A model generated the notes under the pieces. The model saw nothing but the letters and a program-made list of their open reading frames with translations, searched no databases and was not told the DNA's origin. Source: Planctomycetota bacterium (GTDB lineage: Bacteria > Planctomycetota > Planctomycetia > Pirellulales > Pirellulaceae). Taken from it: a stretch of 13,904 bases of DNA. Location of the stretch: contig JAPLNJ010001114.1 of assembly GCA_026692885.1 (NCBI GenBank), positions 1 through 13,904 on the forward strand. The letters are read 5' to 3'. The translations under genes were made by a program, and so were the position numbers. Shown here in pieces: positions 6,672 through 12,837 of this stretch (the stretch's first letter is position 1; the number at the start of each line of letters is the position of its first letter).

Positions 6672-7190
6672 TTAACGGTCTATGACGTTGGCCGAGGCAG
6701 CGAACACCACGGACTTGCCGATCGTTCCGCGGAGGTCCGCGATGCGGATGCCCTTGTGGGCCAGTTCCCTCAGGCGGACCTTGGCCTTAACCGCAGGTTT
6801 CGCGCGATGGTACCGCGGCACCTTCCGCTTGTTCGTCGGGAAGAAGTTGTGGGTCAGAAACGCGTCCCCCGCAACGGATCGGGCCAGCCTGGGAAACGGG
6901 ACGGCCGGTAGCCGGTTCCCGGCGTTTTCCGGCTGCCTAAAAGGATGACCACCGCGGTGCAACTGCTCCAAGAAAATCTCGTACTGCCGAGCCGCTTCGT
7001 CGGGTTCGCGGGGCATCGGCTGATCGGGGACGAACTTGCGCAGATCTTGTTGGTTGGCCGCGCAGACGTTGGCGTCTTCCCGCAGGTTCCGATGCATAAT
7101 CGCACCGCGGCTCGTCGCGGACTCGGCTTGCCGGAGTTGATCCAGCCAGACTTCCAGGTTCGTGTCACCGGCAGTTGGATTGCCAAACAT
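6672..7190 (-). CDS. Unknown basic protein, first gene of the four-gene cluster
   Basis: 172 residues from ATG 7190, chosen because GGGAGA lies about seven bases upstream; an extended frame to 7616 crosses repeats and lacks protein-like composition. The N-terminal half is acidic to neutral (NLEVWLDQLRQAES near 11-24; EPDEAARQYEIFLEQLHRGG at 62-81). The second half turns basic (TNKRKVPRYHRAKPAVKAKV, 119-138) and ends with GTIGKSVVFAASANVIDR. No known domain, signal peptide or membrane helix was recognised. The basic patch could bind nucleic acid or an acidic partner; this is not demonstrated. The next gene starts 9 bases after its TAA. No convincing sigma-70 or sigma-54 promoter was found upstream. 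Confidence 0.6.
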   Translation of the reverse strand: MFGNPTAGDTNLEVWLDQLRQAESATSRGAIMHRNLREDANVCAANQQDLRKFVPDQPMPREPDEAARQYEIFLEQLHRGGHPFRQPENAGNRLPAVPFPRLARSVAGDAFLTHNFFPTNKRKVPRYHRAKPAVKAKVRLRELAHKGIRIADLRGTIGKSVVFAASANVIDR

Positions 7191-7370
7191 GGTGTTCTCC
7201 CTTGACTTTGCTGAATGGCAACTGTTATGGTAGCCCGGAAGAGCGAGAGAGCAAGGCGTGGTGGCCGCGTGACCCTCGACGATCCCCACGGCCATTCCTG
7301 TGTCACGCGTCGAGTGACGGGTGGGACGGCGTTCCCAACCCGTCCATAACGGCTTGGGACATCTACTTGC

Positions 7371-7425
7371 AGGATGGGCACTCTCGCCCGTCACATCAAT
7401 GGTGACGGGCAGGAGTGCCCGTCCT
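7371..7425. repeat. Palindromic repeat with 24-base arms
   Basis: The left arm (7371-7394) and right arm (7402-7425) are complementary at 21 of 24 positions around a 7-base loop. The core on the right reads GTGACGGGCAGGAGTGCCCG. The repeat lies between the first gene of the four-gene cluster and a frameshifted gene remnant; its outer edge covers the last bases of that remnant's TAG (7424-7426). A second, weaker hairpin (ACGGGT...ACCCGT with a GGGA/TCCC pair) lies just before it near 7316-7353. It resembles short intergenic palindromes of the GGGCA-GGAGTGCCC type that I recall as common in planctomycetes. It may serve as a bidirectional terminator; there is no T tract. Confidence 0.7.
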
Positions 7426-7932
7426 ACGAACGATCGCGGCCTGCCAGTGCCGTCCACGGCGAGTCCGGATAGAGTACCGCACCCAGGTTCTTCGGTTGCC
7501 CGCGCTTCGGCGGCAGTTGCCGGTGCCCCACGAGCCGGCGTCCTTGGCAAAGAACACCGCCAGCGCGCTCTTGCCGTAAAACGCGCCGGGCCGCACGATG
7601 ATCGTCTCTCCGCCACTGGGTTGGCTCTTCTGCAGCAGGTCCTCCGCCTCGATGGTATCGGGGATCGACGGCACTTCGGCGGATTTCACCAGGCCACCGG
7701 TAGGCATGGCGGTCGGCGGGGAGGGCCGGAAATGGCTTGTGGGGTTCTGTTTCCGTGTGAGAGGGTGAATCCCGTGTTGGTCTGCATCCTCGGTTCCTTT
7801 CGTGTGGCAAGAGCGAGACAAATCGGCCTCCTGTGTTGCTACTTTCCGATCGGGCTGCAACTCCACGGGACTGAGCCAGCCGTCCCGACCACGCGCCGCG
7901 TCGCTCGGCGTTGCCGGTTCCGGAGTAGTCAA
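7424..7932 (-). pseudogene. Frameshifted remnant of an unidentified protein gene
   Basis: The minus-strand frame from 7932 becomes protein-like in its second part: VKSAEVPSIPDTIEAEDLLQ, then GGETIIVRPGAFYGKSALAV and FFAKDAGSWGTGN. At about 7515-7520 the protein-like signal leaves this frame, which turns Arg-rich, and resumes in another as LPPKRGQPKNLGAVLYPDSP, WTALAGRDRS, stop TAG 7426-7424. G/C at third codon positions switches at the same point. Restoring one C after GGCAAC would join the two frames, so a single-base deletion (or a read error) explains it. The start is unclear: the frame opens with a TTG at 7932, and an internal ATG lies at 7707. Family not recognised. Confidence 0.4.
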
Positions 7933-8004
7933 AAGCTTCGCTTTGCAGCGACAACGCGTAAAGCACGAGACTTAACGGTTCAGCAGGAACGGGGCGCGAG
8001 ACAA

Positions 8005-8100
8005 GGGGTCAGACGTACAGCTTTCAGCTTTCGCGGTCCTGAGCCCAAGCATAGGGAAAGCCTTCTGCCCGCGAAAACTGAAATCTGTACGTCTGGCCCC
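8005..8100. repeat. 96-base MITE-like inverted-repeat element with GGGGTCAGAC ends
   Basis: The left arm (8005-8036) starts GGGGTCAGACGTACAG and the right arm (8069-8100) ends CTGTACGTCTGGCCCC. The 32-base arms match as inverted repeats at 29 positions, around a loop of about 32 bases. There is no coding potential. The GGGGTCAGAC terminus is of the kind I associate with small palindromic elements mobilised by Y1-type transposases; remnants of such a transposase family are in this window, but a direct link is inference. Inserted in a 980-base gene-poor gap (7191-8174), 74 bases past the stop of the Nif3-family gene. It could fold as a long RNA hairpin if transcribed. Confidence 0.75.
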
Positions 8101-8174
8101 AGCCGGTGGTCCGACTCTGCGAAACCGCAAAACCCCATTCTTGACACCGACAAAAGTCGAAAACCGTTTCGTAC

Positions 8175-8966
8175 TTAGCCCCACCGTAGCGGATCTCGCT
8201 CCTGGCGACTCGCCCACACGAACTGGTTCGGGAAGCGTTCCCGCAGGACGTCCGCCAAAGCGGCTACCGCAAATCGCTCACTGGCGAAATGACCGGGTAG
8301 CAGCAGGGCGATGCCGATCGCCTCCGCTTCCAGACAGGTGTGGAACGTCGTCTCGCCAGTGACCAGCAACTCGCAACCGGCTCGGCTGGCCGGTTCCAGG
8401 AACTCACCGGCAGCGCCGCAGGCCACCGCCACCCGCTGGACCTCCCGGTCCGACGGTCCCACCAGGTGCAGTCCGTCCACGGCCAGGAACGCCTTGAGCT
8501 TCGCCGCCAACTCGGCCAATGTCGCTGAAGTGGGCAATGTTCCCTGACGGCCGGAGCCCAGACCCTGCGGATCGGCAGCAGCAGGAACGAGCGGAGTGAC
8601 ACCCAGCAGTCCCAGCCCCGTGGCCAGTTGCTGGTTGATGCCGGCCGCCGCCGAGTCGAACGCGGTGTGCGGGCTGTAGACCGCGATCCGAGCGCCGATC
8701 AATTGCAGCAGGAGCCGACCGGGCGTGTGGTCGTTGGTCAGGCGTTTCAAGGGCCGAAAAGGCAGCGGATGGTGCGTGACGATCAAGTCGGCTTGTTCGC
8801 GGACCGCCTCCTCGACACTGGTCGGCGTGACCGTCAGGCAGGTCATGATCCGGCTGACCTGTTGTCTGCGGTCCCCGACCAGCAAACCGACGTTATCCCA
8901 ATCCTCGGCCAAGCGGCAGGGCGCAAACTCCTCCAGAAAATCGCACACGGATTGCAGTTCGAGCAT
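8175..8966 (-). CDS. Nif3-like dinuclear metal-centre hexameric protein
   Basis: 263 residues, normal for a short Nif3 (GCH type 2/YbgI-like) protein. Visible motifs in order: EDWDNVGLLVGD (21-32), the metal-binding IVTHHPLPF (62-70; H65, H66), YSPHTAFD (97-104; D104), ACGAAGEFL (182-190), LLVTGETTFHT (200-210) and LLLPGHFASERFA (221-233; H226 and E230). These residues bind two metal ions inside a toroidal hexamer. The biochemical role is unsettled; similar proteins are annotated as GTP cyclohydrolase I type 2. The start ATG 8966 is chosen because AGGGG lies about eight bases upstream and the family's N-terminal motif follows at once; the frame runs open to 9248 but that part lacks homology. 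Divergently arranged with the TIM-barrel gene across 124 bases. Confidence 0.92.
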   Translation of the reverse strand: MLELQSVCDFLEEFAPCRLAEDWDNVGLLVGDRRQQVSRIMTCLTVTPTSVEEAVREQADLIVTHHPLPFRPLKRLTNDHTPGRLLLQLIGARIAVYSPHTAFDSAAAGINQQLATGLGLLGVTPLVPAAADPQGLGSGRQGTLPTSATLAELAAKLKAFLAVDGLHLVGPSDREVQRVAVACGAAGEFLEPASRAGCELLVTGETTFHTCLEAEAIGIALLLPGHFASERFAVAALADVLRERFPNQFVWASRQERDPLRWG

Positions 8967-9018
8967 GGTACATCCCCTTGGACTTCCGGTAGTCTGTCGA
9001 TAGGCTACAGCACGTGGA

Positions 9019-9060
9019 CCGGTTTCTCCGAGACCGGATTTCGCGTCTCGGAGAGACGCG
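9019..9060. repeat. Two adjacent hairpins between divergent genes
   Basis: CCGGT (9019-9023) pairs with ACCGG (9033-9037), enclosing TCTCCGAGA. Immediately after, CGCGTCTC (9042-9049) pairs perfectly with GAGACGCG (9053-9060) around a three-base loop. TCTCCGAGA (9025-9033) and TCTCGGAGA (9046-9054) are also perfect inverted repeats of each other, so a single 9-base-pair stem is an alternative fold. Located between the starts of the Nif3-family gene and the TIM-barrel gene, so it could be an operator, a divergent-promoter element or an RNA hairpin in the leader of the latter. No T tract follows. Confidence 0.55.
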
Positions 9061-9090
9061 ACCACGTGGGCGCGACGCACGCATCGTACC

Positions 9091-9909
9091 GTGGTCTCTG
9101 TGAATTCACAATCAAAGTCAACTACTGTGTTACACATACGCCTTGGAATCCAACTGAACAGCTTGCATTTGCCTTTCCGGCAGGCCCTTGCCAAAGCCTC
9201 GGAATTGGGCGCGACGGCGGTCGAAATCGATGCTCGTGGCGAGCTCAAGCCGCGTGAATTGTCCCAGACCGGCCTGCGTCAGCTCCGCAAACTGCTGGAC
9301 GAATACGGGCTGCGAGTCTGCGCCGTAGGCTTTCGCACTCGGCACGGCTACAACGTGACCGATCATGCGGACCAGCGTGTGGAGGCCACACAGGAGGCGC
9401 TGGCCTTCGCCTACAAGCTGGGGGCTCCCGTGGTGATCAATCATGTCGGCCGCATTCCGGCCCAGCCGCAAGGACCGGAGTGGGAACTGCTGCTGACGAC
9501 GCTCGAGGACTTGGGCCGCTTCGGCCAACGGACCGGCGCGATGCTGGCGGCCCGGACCGGTGCGGAGAGCGGCGAGGACCTGGCCCGTTTGATCAACGCC
9601 TTGCCAGAGGGAACGTTGGGCGTGGACTTCGACCCAGGCGCTCTGATCATCAATGGCTTCTCCGCCCGTGACGCACTTCTGACGCTCGGACGACACGTGG
9701 TCCACGTCCACGCCCGAGATGGCGTGCGCGACGCAACGCAAGGGCGGGGCGTCGAGACGCCACTGGGCGAAGGGGCTGCCGATTTCCCGCAATTGCTGGG
9801 CCTGCTGGAGGAGCAGGCTTACCGCGGCTATTTCACGATCGAACGCGAGCAGGCCCGCGATCCAATATTCGAGATTTCGCAGGCCGTGAAGTACCTGCGG
9901 GACCTCTAA
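9091..9909 (+). CDS. Sugar phosphate isomerase/epimerase-like TIM-barrel protein
   Basis: 272 residues from a GTG at 9091, typical for the xylose isomerase-like TIM-barrel (AP endonuclease 2) superfamily that interconverts sugars or cyclitols with a divalent metal. Strand motifs: LGIQLNS (18-24), AVEIDARG (43-50), VVINHVGRIP (114-123), GVDFDPGALIINGF (177-190), VVHVHARDG (203-211) and GYFTIERE (246-253). D181, H205 or H207 and E251 fit metal or catalytic positions. The fourth barrel strand reads MLAARTGAESGEDL (151-164); relatives I recall have LAxETG here, so the first metal-binding Glu seems to be R155. The start is uncertain: no good Shine-Dalgarno precedes 9091, and GTG 9100 or 9127 would still keep the first strand. 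Cytoplasmic; substrate unknown. Confidence 0.82.
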   Translation: MVSVNSQSKSTTVLHIRLGIQLNSLHLPFRQALAKASELGATAVEIDARGELKPRELSQTGLRQLRKLLDEYGLRVCAVGFRTRHGYNVTDHADQRVEATQEALAFAYKLGAPVVINHVGRIPAQPQGPEWELLLTTLEDLGRFGQRTGAMLAARTGAESGEDLARLINALPEGTLGVDFDPGALIINGFSARDALLTLGRHVVHVHARDGVRDATQGRGVETPLGEGAADFPQLLGLLEEQAYRGYFTIEREQARDPIFEISQAVKYLRDL

Positions 9910-9922
9910 CGCGGATCATTCA

Positions 9923-10176
9923 CGTAGGGTGGGCCAAGGTCGCGCAACATCTCGGTGGGCCGTCGCAAGTCGCCCCCGCAGTAATTCACCGTACGACGAC
10001 GCAACCACGTTTGGCACAGCGACCGCGGCCCACCAGGAACACGGCTTGCCCGGCCCACCCTGCCAGACTTGGTGCATCGTCGCCAGCGGCAAGCGGCGAT
10101 TCCCAGCGTGCAACACCGGCTAATGCTTGACGAGCGCCGAGATACCAGACAAATCGCTGGCTCGATGCACCCTACG
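9923..10176. repeat. 254-base nested inverted-repeat element
   Basis: Occupies nearly the whole intergenic gap between the TIM-barrel and ExeA-like genes. Outer ends are CGTAGGGTG (9923-9931) and CACCCTACG (10168-10176), a perfect 9-base terminal inverted repeat. Inside, AGGGTGGGCC (9926-9935) also pairs with GGCCCACCCT (10052-10061), GGTGGGCC (9954-9961) with GGCCCACC (10027-10034), and GGTGCATCG (10071-10079) with CGATGCACC (10163-10171). The element therefore holds alternative, partly exclusive stems. No protein-like frame is present. I recall CGTAGGGTG...CACCCTACG-ended repeats as frequent between genes in planctomycetes; this is probably a non-autonomous mobile repeat or a structured RNA module. 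Confidence 0.75.
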
Positions 10177-10184
10177 ACACGCCG

Positions 10185-11636
10185 TCAACTCTGCCGCAGG
10201 CGGCTGAACAGTTGCCGATATTCTTGGCGGCGCGTCGAGTGGTCGCCAGCCGTTCGACGTTCGTCGTCGACGATCATGATCAGGTCATTGTCGTCGGGTG
10301 GCAGGACCCGAATCACCTTGGCCCGGTTGGACCAGTCCTCGGCCCCGTCGCTCAACGCGGTAGCCGCGAGGCTAACCGGTTCGGCTTCCTGAGCGGGGCT
10401 CGTGGCATCCGCCACTGGCTCGAACCACAACGACGCAGCCTCCAAAGCGGCATAGCGATCGATCACGATTTCTTCGTGCTCGAAGTCCTCCGCAAACAGA
10501 TCCGCAAACGCTGTTGACGCCGTCTGGCGAGTGGCCTTTTCTTCGTCCGGCTCCACCCCCGTTGTCAGCAGTAGGGTGGCGGGCGGCGGTGCGGAAACGG
10601 CGGCAGTGGCAGCTTCCTCAGTCAATGCCGCGACTTGCTGCTGGAGGTCGTCGAGTTGCTCGACCAAATCGACGACCTCGCGGTCCTCAGCGTCCTCTTC
10701 CTCCGCCAGCCGGAGATCGGAATCTTCGGGTGGCAAAACCTCGGCCAAAGGCTGTTCGTCAAGCGAACCGAATTCGATCACGTTGGGGTCGGTAGACGTC
10801 TCCTGCGCAGTCCCCAGCCACGGCGTGGGCAGCTGTTGCAGATCGGCCCAGGCTTCCTGAATCTGCACGGCGTCCAACTGGCGGTGCCCGCCGACGGCCG
10901 CCAGCAGCAGGGCCTGGTCGCAGACCTGATTGATCAGACGCGGAATACCGTCCGTCGCGTGATGCACGGATTGTAAGGCAGCCCCCGTGAACAACTGATC
11001 GGGATTTCCGCCGACCGCCGCCAGCTGGGAGCGGACATACTGGCAGGTCTCGTCGAAGTTCAAAGGCTGCAGATAACACCGGGCCGCGATCCGCTGATTG
11101 AAACATTCCAGTTTGGGATTGGCAAAGTGATCCTCCAGGATCGGTGCGCCCGCCAGTACGAGACGGACTCGAGGCTGACCGTCGCGCACGAGATTCGTGA
11201 TCATGCGGAGTTCTTCCATCAGCCGCAGCGGCAGCGTGTGGGCCTCGTCGACCAGCAACAACAAGCCCTCGCGGGACGATCTGGCCGGGGCGAGGAAATC
11301 GATCAGCGACAGTCGCAGTTCGCCTTCCTCCAGGCCGCGATAAGGCAGATCGAGTTCGAACAAGATGCTCTGCAGCAAGTCGCGCCGCGTGCATAATTGG
11401 GCGTTGCACAAGATCGCCAGGTGAAAGCGGTCGCGGAATTGTTCCGCCAGTCTCAGGCACAGCAGCGACTTGCCTGTCCCGGGACCACCAATCAACAGCA
11501 CGGGACCCGCGGCCCGCTCGATGCACCGCGCGGCAGTTTGATACGCGGACTCGATGGCGGAGGCGGGACAGTAGAGATTAGTGCGCGGAGCGTAACAGAA
11601 AGGCCGTTCACGGAGTTGGAATACTGACTCGTACAT
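10185..11636 (-). CDS. ExeA/GspA-like AAA ATPase with long acidic C-terminal tail
   Basis: 483 residues. The N-terminus MYESVFQLRERPF is typical of the ExeA family, which favours the ATG at 11636; a GTG three codons upstream (11645) is possible, with AAGGG just before it. Walker A is GGPGTGKS (50-57) and Walker B LLLLVDEAH (125-133). ITNLVRDGQPRVRLVLAGAP (146-165) and DGIPRLINQVCDQALLLA (229-246) are the standard family sensor and lid motifs. ExeA proteins help secretin-type machines assemble or act as transposition/DNA-remodelling-like ATPases. Residues 280-483 are an acidic, Ala/Glu-rich, probably disordered extension with a short coiled coil (LVEQLDDLQQQVAAL, 324-338) and a basic end. No peptidoglycan-binding domain or transmembrane helix is evident. 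The stop lies 9 bases from the 254-base repeat. Confidence 0.85.
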   Translation of the reverse strand: MYESVFQLRERPFCYAPRTNLYCPASAIESAYQTAARCIERAAGPVLLIGGPGTGKSLLCLRLAEQFRDRFHLAILCNAQLCTRRDLLQSILFELDLPYRGLEEGELRLSLIDFLAPARSSREGLLLLVDEAHTLPLRLMEELRMITNLVRDGQPRVRLVLAGAPILEDHFANPKLECFNQRIAARCYLQPLNFDETCQYVRSQLAAVGGNPDQLFTGAALQSVHHATDGIPRLINQVCDQALLLAAVGGHRQLDAVQIQEAWADLQQLPTPWLGTAQETSTDPNVIEFGSLDEQPLAEVLPPEDSDLRLAEEEDAEDREVVDLVEQLDDLQQQVAALTEEAATAAVSAPPPATLLLTTGVEPDEEKATRQTASTAFADLFAEDFEHEEIVIDRYAALEAASLWFEPVADATSPAQEAEPVSLAATALSDGAEDWSNRAKVIRVLPPDDNDLIMIVDDERRTAGDHSTRRQEYRQLFSRLRQS

Positions 11637-11784
11637 ATTCGCCACATACCCTTAAGTTTGTTCGACTGCGCCCTGGTGTAGATTCTCTAGTTTGCCCAGA
11701 CGTGCACGGGTCGTCGTGCGCGCAACACGCCGCTACGTCCATACAAATCGGCATGCCTGGGCTGGGTCTGAAGCGAGAAACGCA

Positions 11785-12645
11785 TCAACGTTTGGTGACG
11801 CACGACTGCTGTCGGCCGCTGGATTTTGCCTGACGGAGCGCGTCCGATGCCGCGTGAAGCATGGCGTCCCAGGAGATCGGTCGCAGAGCGTCGGTGACAG
11901 CACCGCCTGCGCTGGCCGTAACCGGCGTGTGTGGCGAGCCTTCGCACGCTGCGGTTCGCAGTGACTCGACGACGGCGGCCGGAGCCAAATCTTCGCAACT
12001 GGCGATCAGCAGGCCGAATTCGTCGCCGCCCCAGCGCGCCACAAAGCCCGTGTCCGGCATCAATGCCGCCAATTGCTGCCCCACGTGCCGCAGCACTTCG
12101 TCGCCAACCGCATGGCCCCAGCAGTCATTGACTGCCTTGAAGTGATCCAAATCCAACAGGGCCAGACACCACGTCGCAACTGGGTTGCAGGTCGTCGCGG
12201 TGGGTGCCGCAAGACGCTCGTCCCACGCCCGGCGATTGGGCAAGCCGGTCAAAGAATCCGTGTAGGCTAAGTGGCGAAGGATGCGAGTTTGTTGTCGGGC
12301 CTGGCTGCGTTCCTGCCGGAGACGCACGACTTGTGCCAACAGCCGACAGGCCAAGCCGAGTTCGCGGGAAGTGAAATCCGCTGTCAGGCAAACGTCGGCC
12401 CCCCCGTCGCCCGCCAGTCGGAGGACGCCGATTTCGCCCGCTGCCAGCCGTGACGCAGAGGCGGCGAGTGGCAGGTCGTCGCCCTGCACCAATTGATCGG
12501 TGACGATGACGTGGAGCGAGACGCCGACCGGGACCTCGGACGCCACGGTCCAGACGCGCAGGTCCGAATCTGTCAGCGCCTGGGTGCAACGCCGAACAAA
12601 CTGTGGATCGCGGCAGAGAATCAGGATGTCGGACGGTCGGCTCAT
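11785..12645 (-). CDS. GGDEF diguanylate cyclase with degenerate receiver-like N-terminus
   Basis: 286 residues from ATG 12645 (GTG 12651 is an alternative). The C-terminal GGDEF domain is complete: AYTDSLTGLPNRRAWDERL (127-145), LALLDLDHFKAVND (161-174), WGHAVGDEVLRHVG (176-189) and FVARWGGDEFGLLIAS (201-216). The GGDEF signature is intact, so synthesis of cyclic di-GMP from two GTP is likely. The RxxD inhibitory site expected just upstream reads PDTG (197-200), so product inhibition at that site should be absent. Residues 5-105 alternate strands and helices like a response-regulator receiver (ILILCRDPQF; LHVIVTDQL with D50 at the phospho-acceptor-like place) but lack the usual acidic pair, and a coiled-coil linker follows (VVRLRQERSQARQQTRIL). 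No membrane segment. Divergent from pyrB. Confidence 0.88.
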   Translation of the reverse strand: MSRPSDILILCRDPQFVRRCTQALTDSDLRVWTVASEVPVGVSLHVIVTDQLVQGDDLPLAASASRLAAGEIGVLRLAGDGGADVCLTADFTSRELGLACRLLAQVVRLRQERSQARQQTRILRHLAYTDSLTGLPNRRAWDERLAAPTATTCNPVATWCLALLDLDHFKAVNDCWGHAVGDEVLRHVGQQLAALMPDTGFVARWGGDEFGLLIASCEDLAPAAVVESLRTAACEGSPHTPVTASAGGAVTDALRPISWDAMLHAASDALRQAKSSGRQQSCVTKR

Positions 12646-12685
12646 GATCACCCAGATTATCTCATGCGAACCGTCCCGTCGATGC

Positions 12686-12713
12686 TTGCGGCATCGCGAG
12701 GCATTGTTATACT
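12686..12713 (+). promoter_or_regulatory. Probable sigma-70-type promoter for pyrB with extended -10
   Basis: TTGCGG at 12686-12691 and TATACT at 12708-12713 are separated by 16 bases. TGT precedes the -10, giving the extended -10 form TGnTATAAT-like. Transcription from about 12720 would leave a leader of roughly 118 bases before the pyrB ATG. It sits in the 192-base gap between the divergent GGDEF gene and pyrB. Planctomycete promoters are poorly defined, so this is a pattern match only. Confidence 0.5.
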
Positions 12714-12811
12714 CCAGGCAACGCTCACGGTACGCGCGCCGGGCACACCCACTTACAGGCGGTGCTGGGGCGCAGCCTACGGCTCAGACGGCTCAACACG
12801 CTCCTGTTTGG

Positions 12812-12830
12812 CTGCGGATTAGCTCCGCAG
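12812..12830 (+). promoter_or_regulatory. Leader hairpin running into the pyrB ribosome-binding site
   Basis: CTGCGGA (12812-12818) pairs perfectly with TCCGCAG (12824-12830) around a five-base loop. The last two bases of the right arm (AG, 12829-12830) begin the AGGAAAA Shine-Dalgarno of pyrB, five to eight bases before the ATG at 12838. A stem here could partly mask the ribosome-binding site. No T tract follows, so it is not a classic terminator. Regulation is inferred from position only. Confidence 0.45.
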
Positions 12831-12837
12831 GAAAACC

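Noticed and set aside
7191..7260. Possible sigma-54 promoter upstream of the four-gene cluster
   Set aside because: Minus-strand GGGCTACCATAACAGTTGCC has GG and GC elements, but about 14 bases apart instead of the required 10.
7321..8178. A 285-residue plus-strand open frame
   Set aside because: It runs through two palindromic repeats and the antisense of a more protein-like frame; its translation is Arg/Gly/His-rich without any motif.
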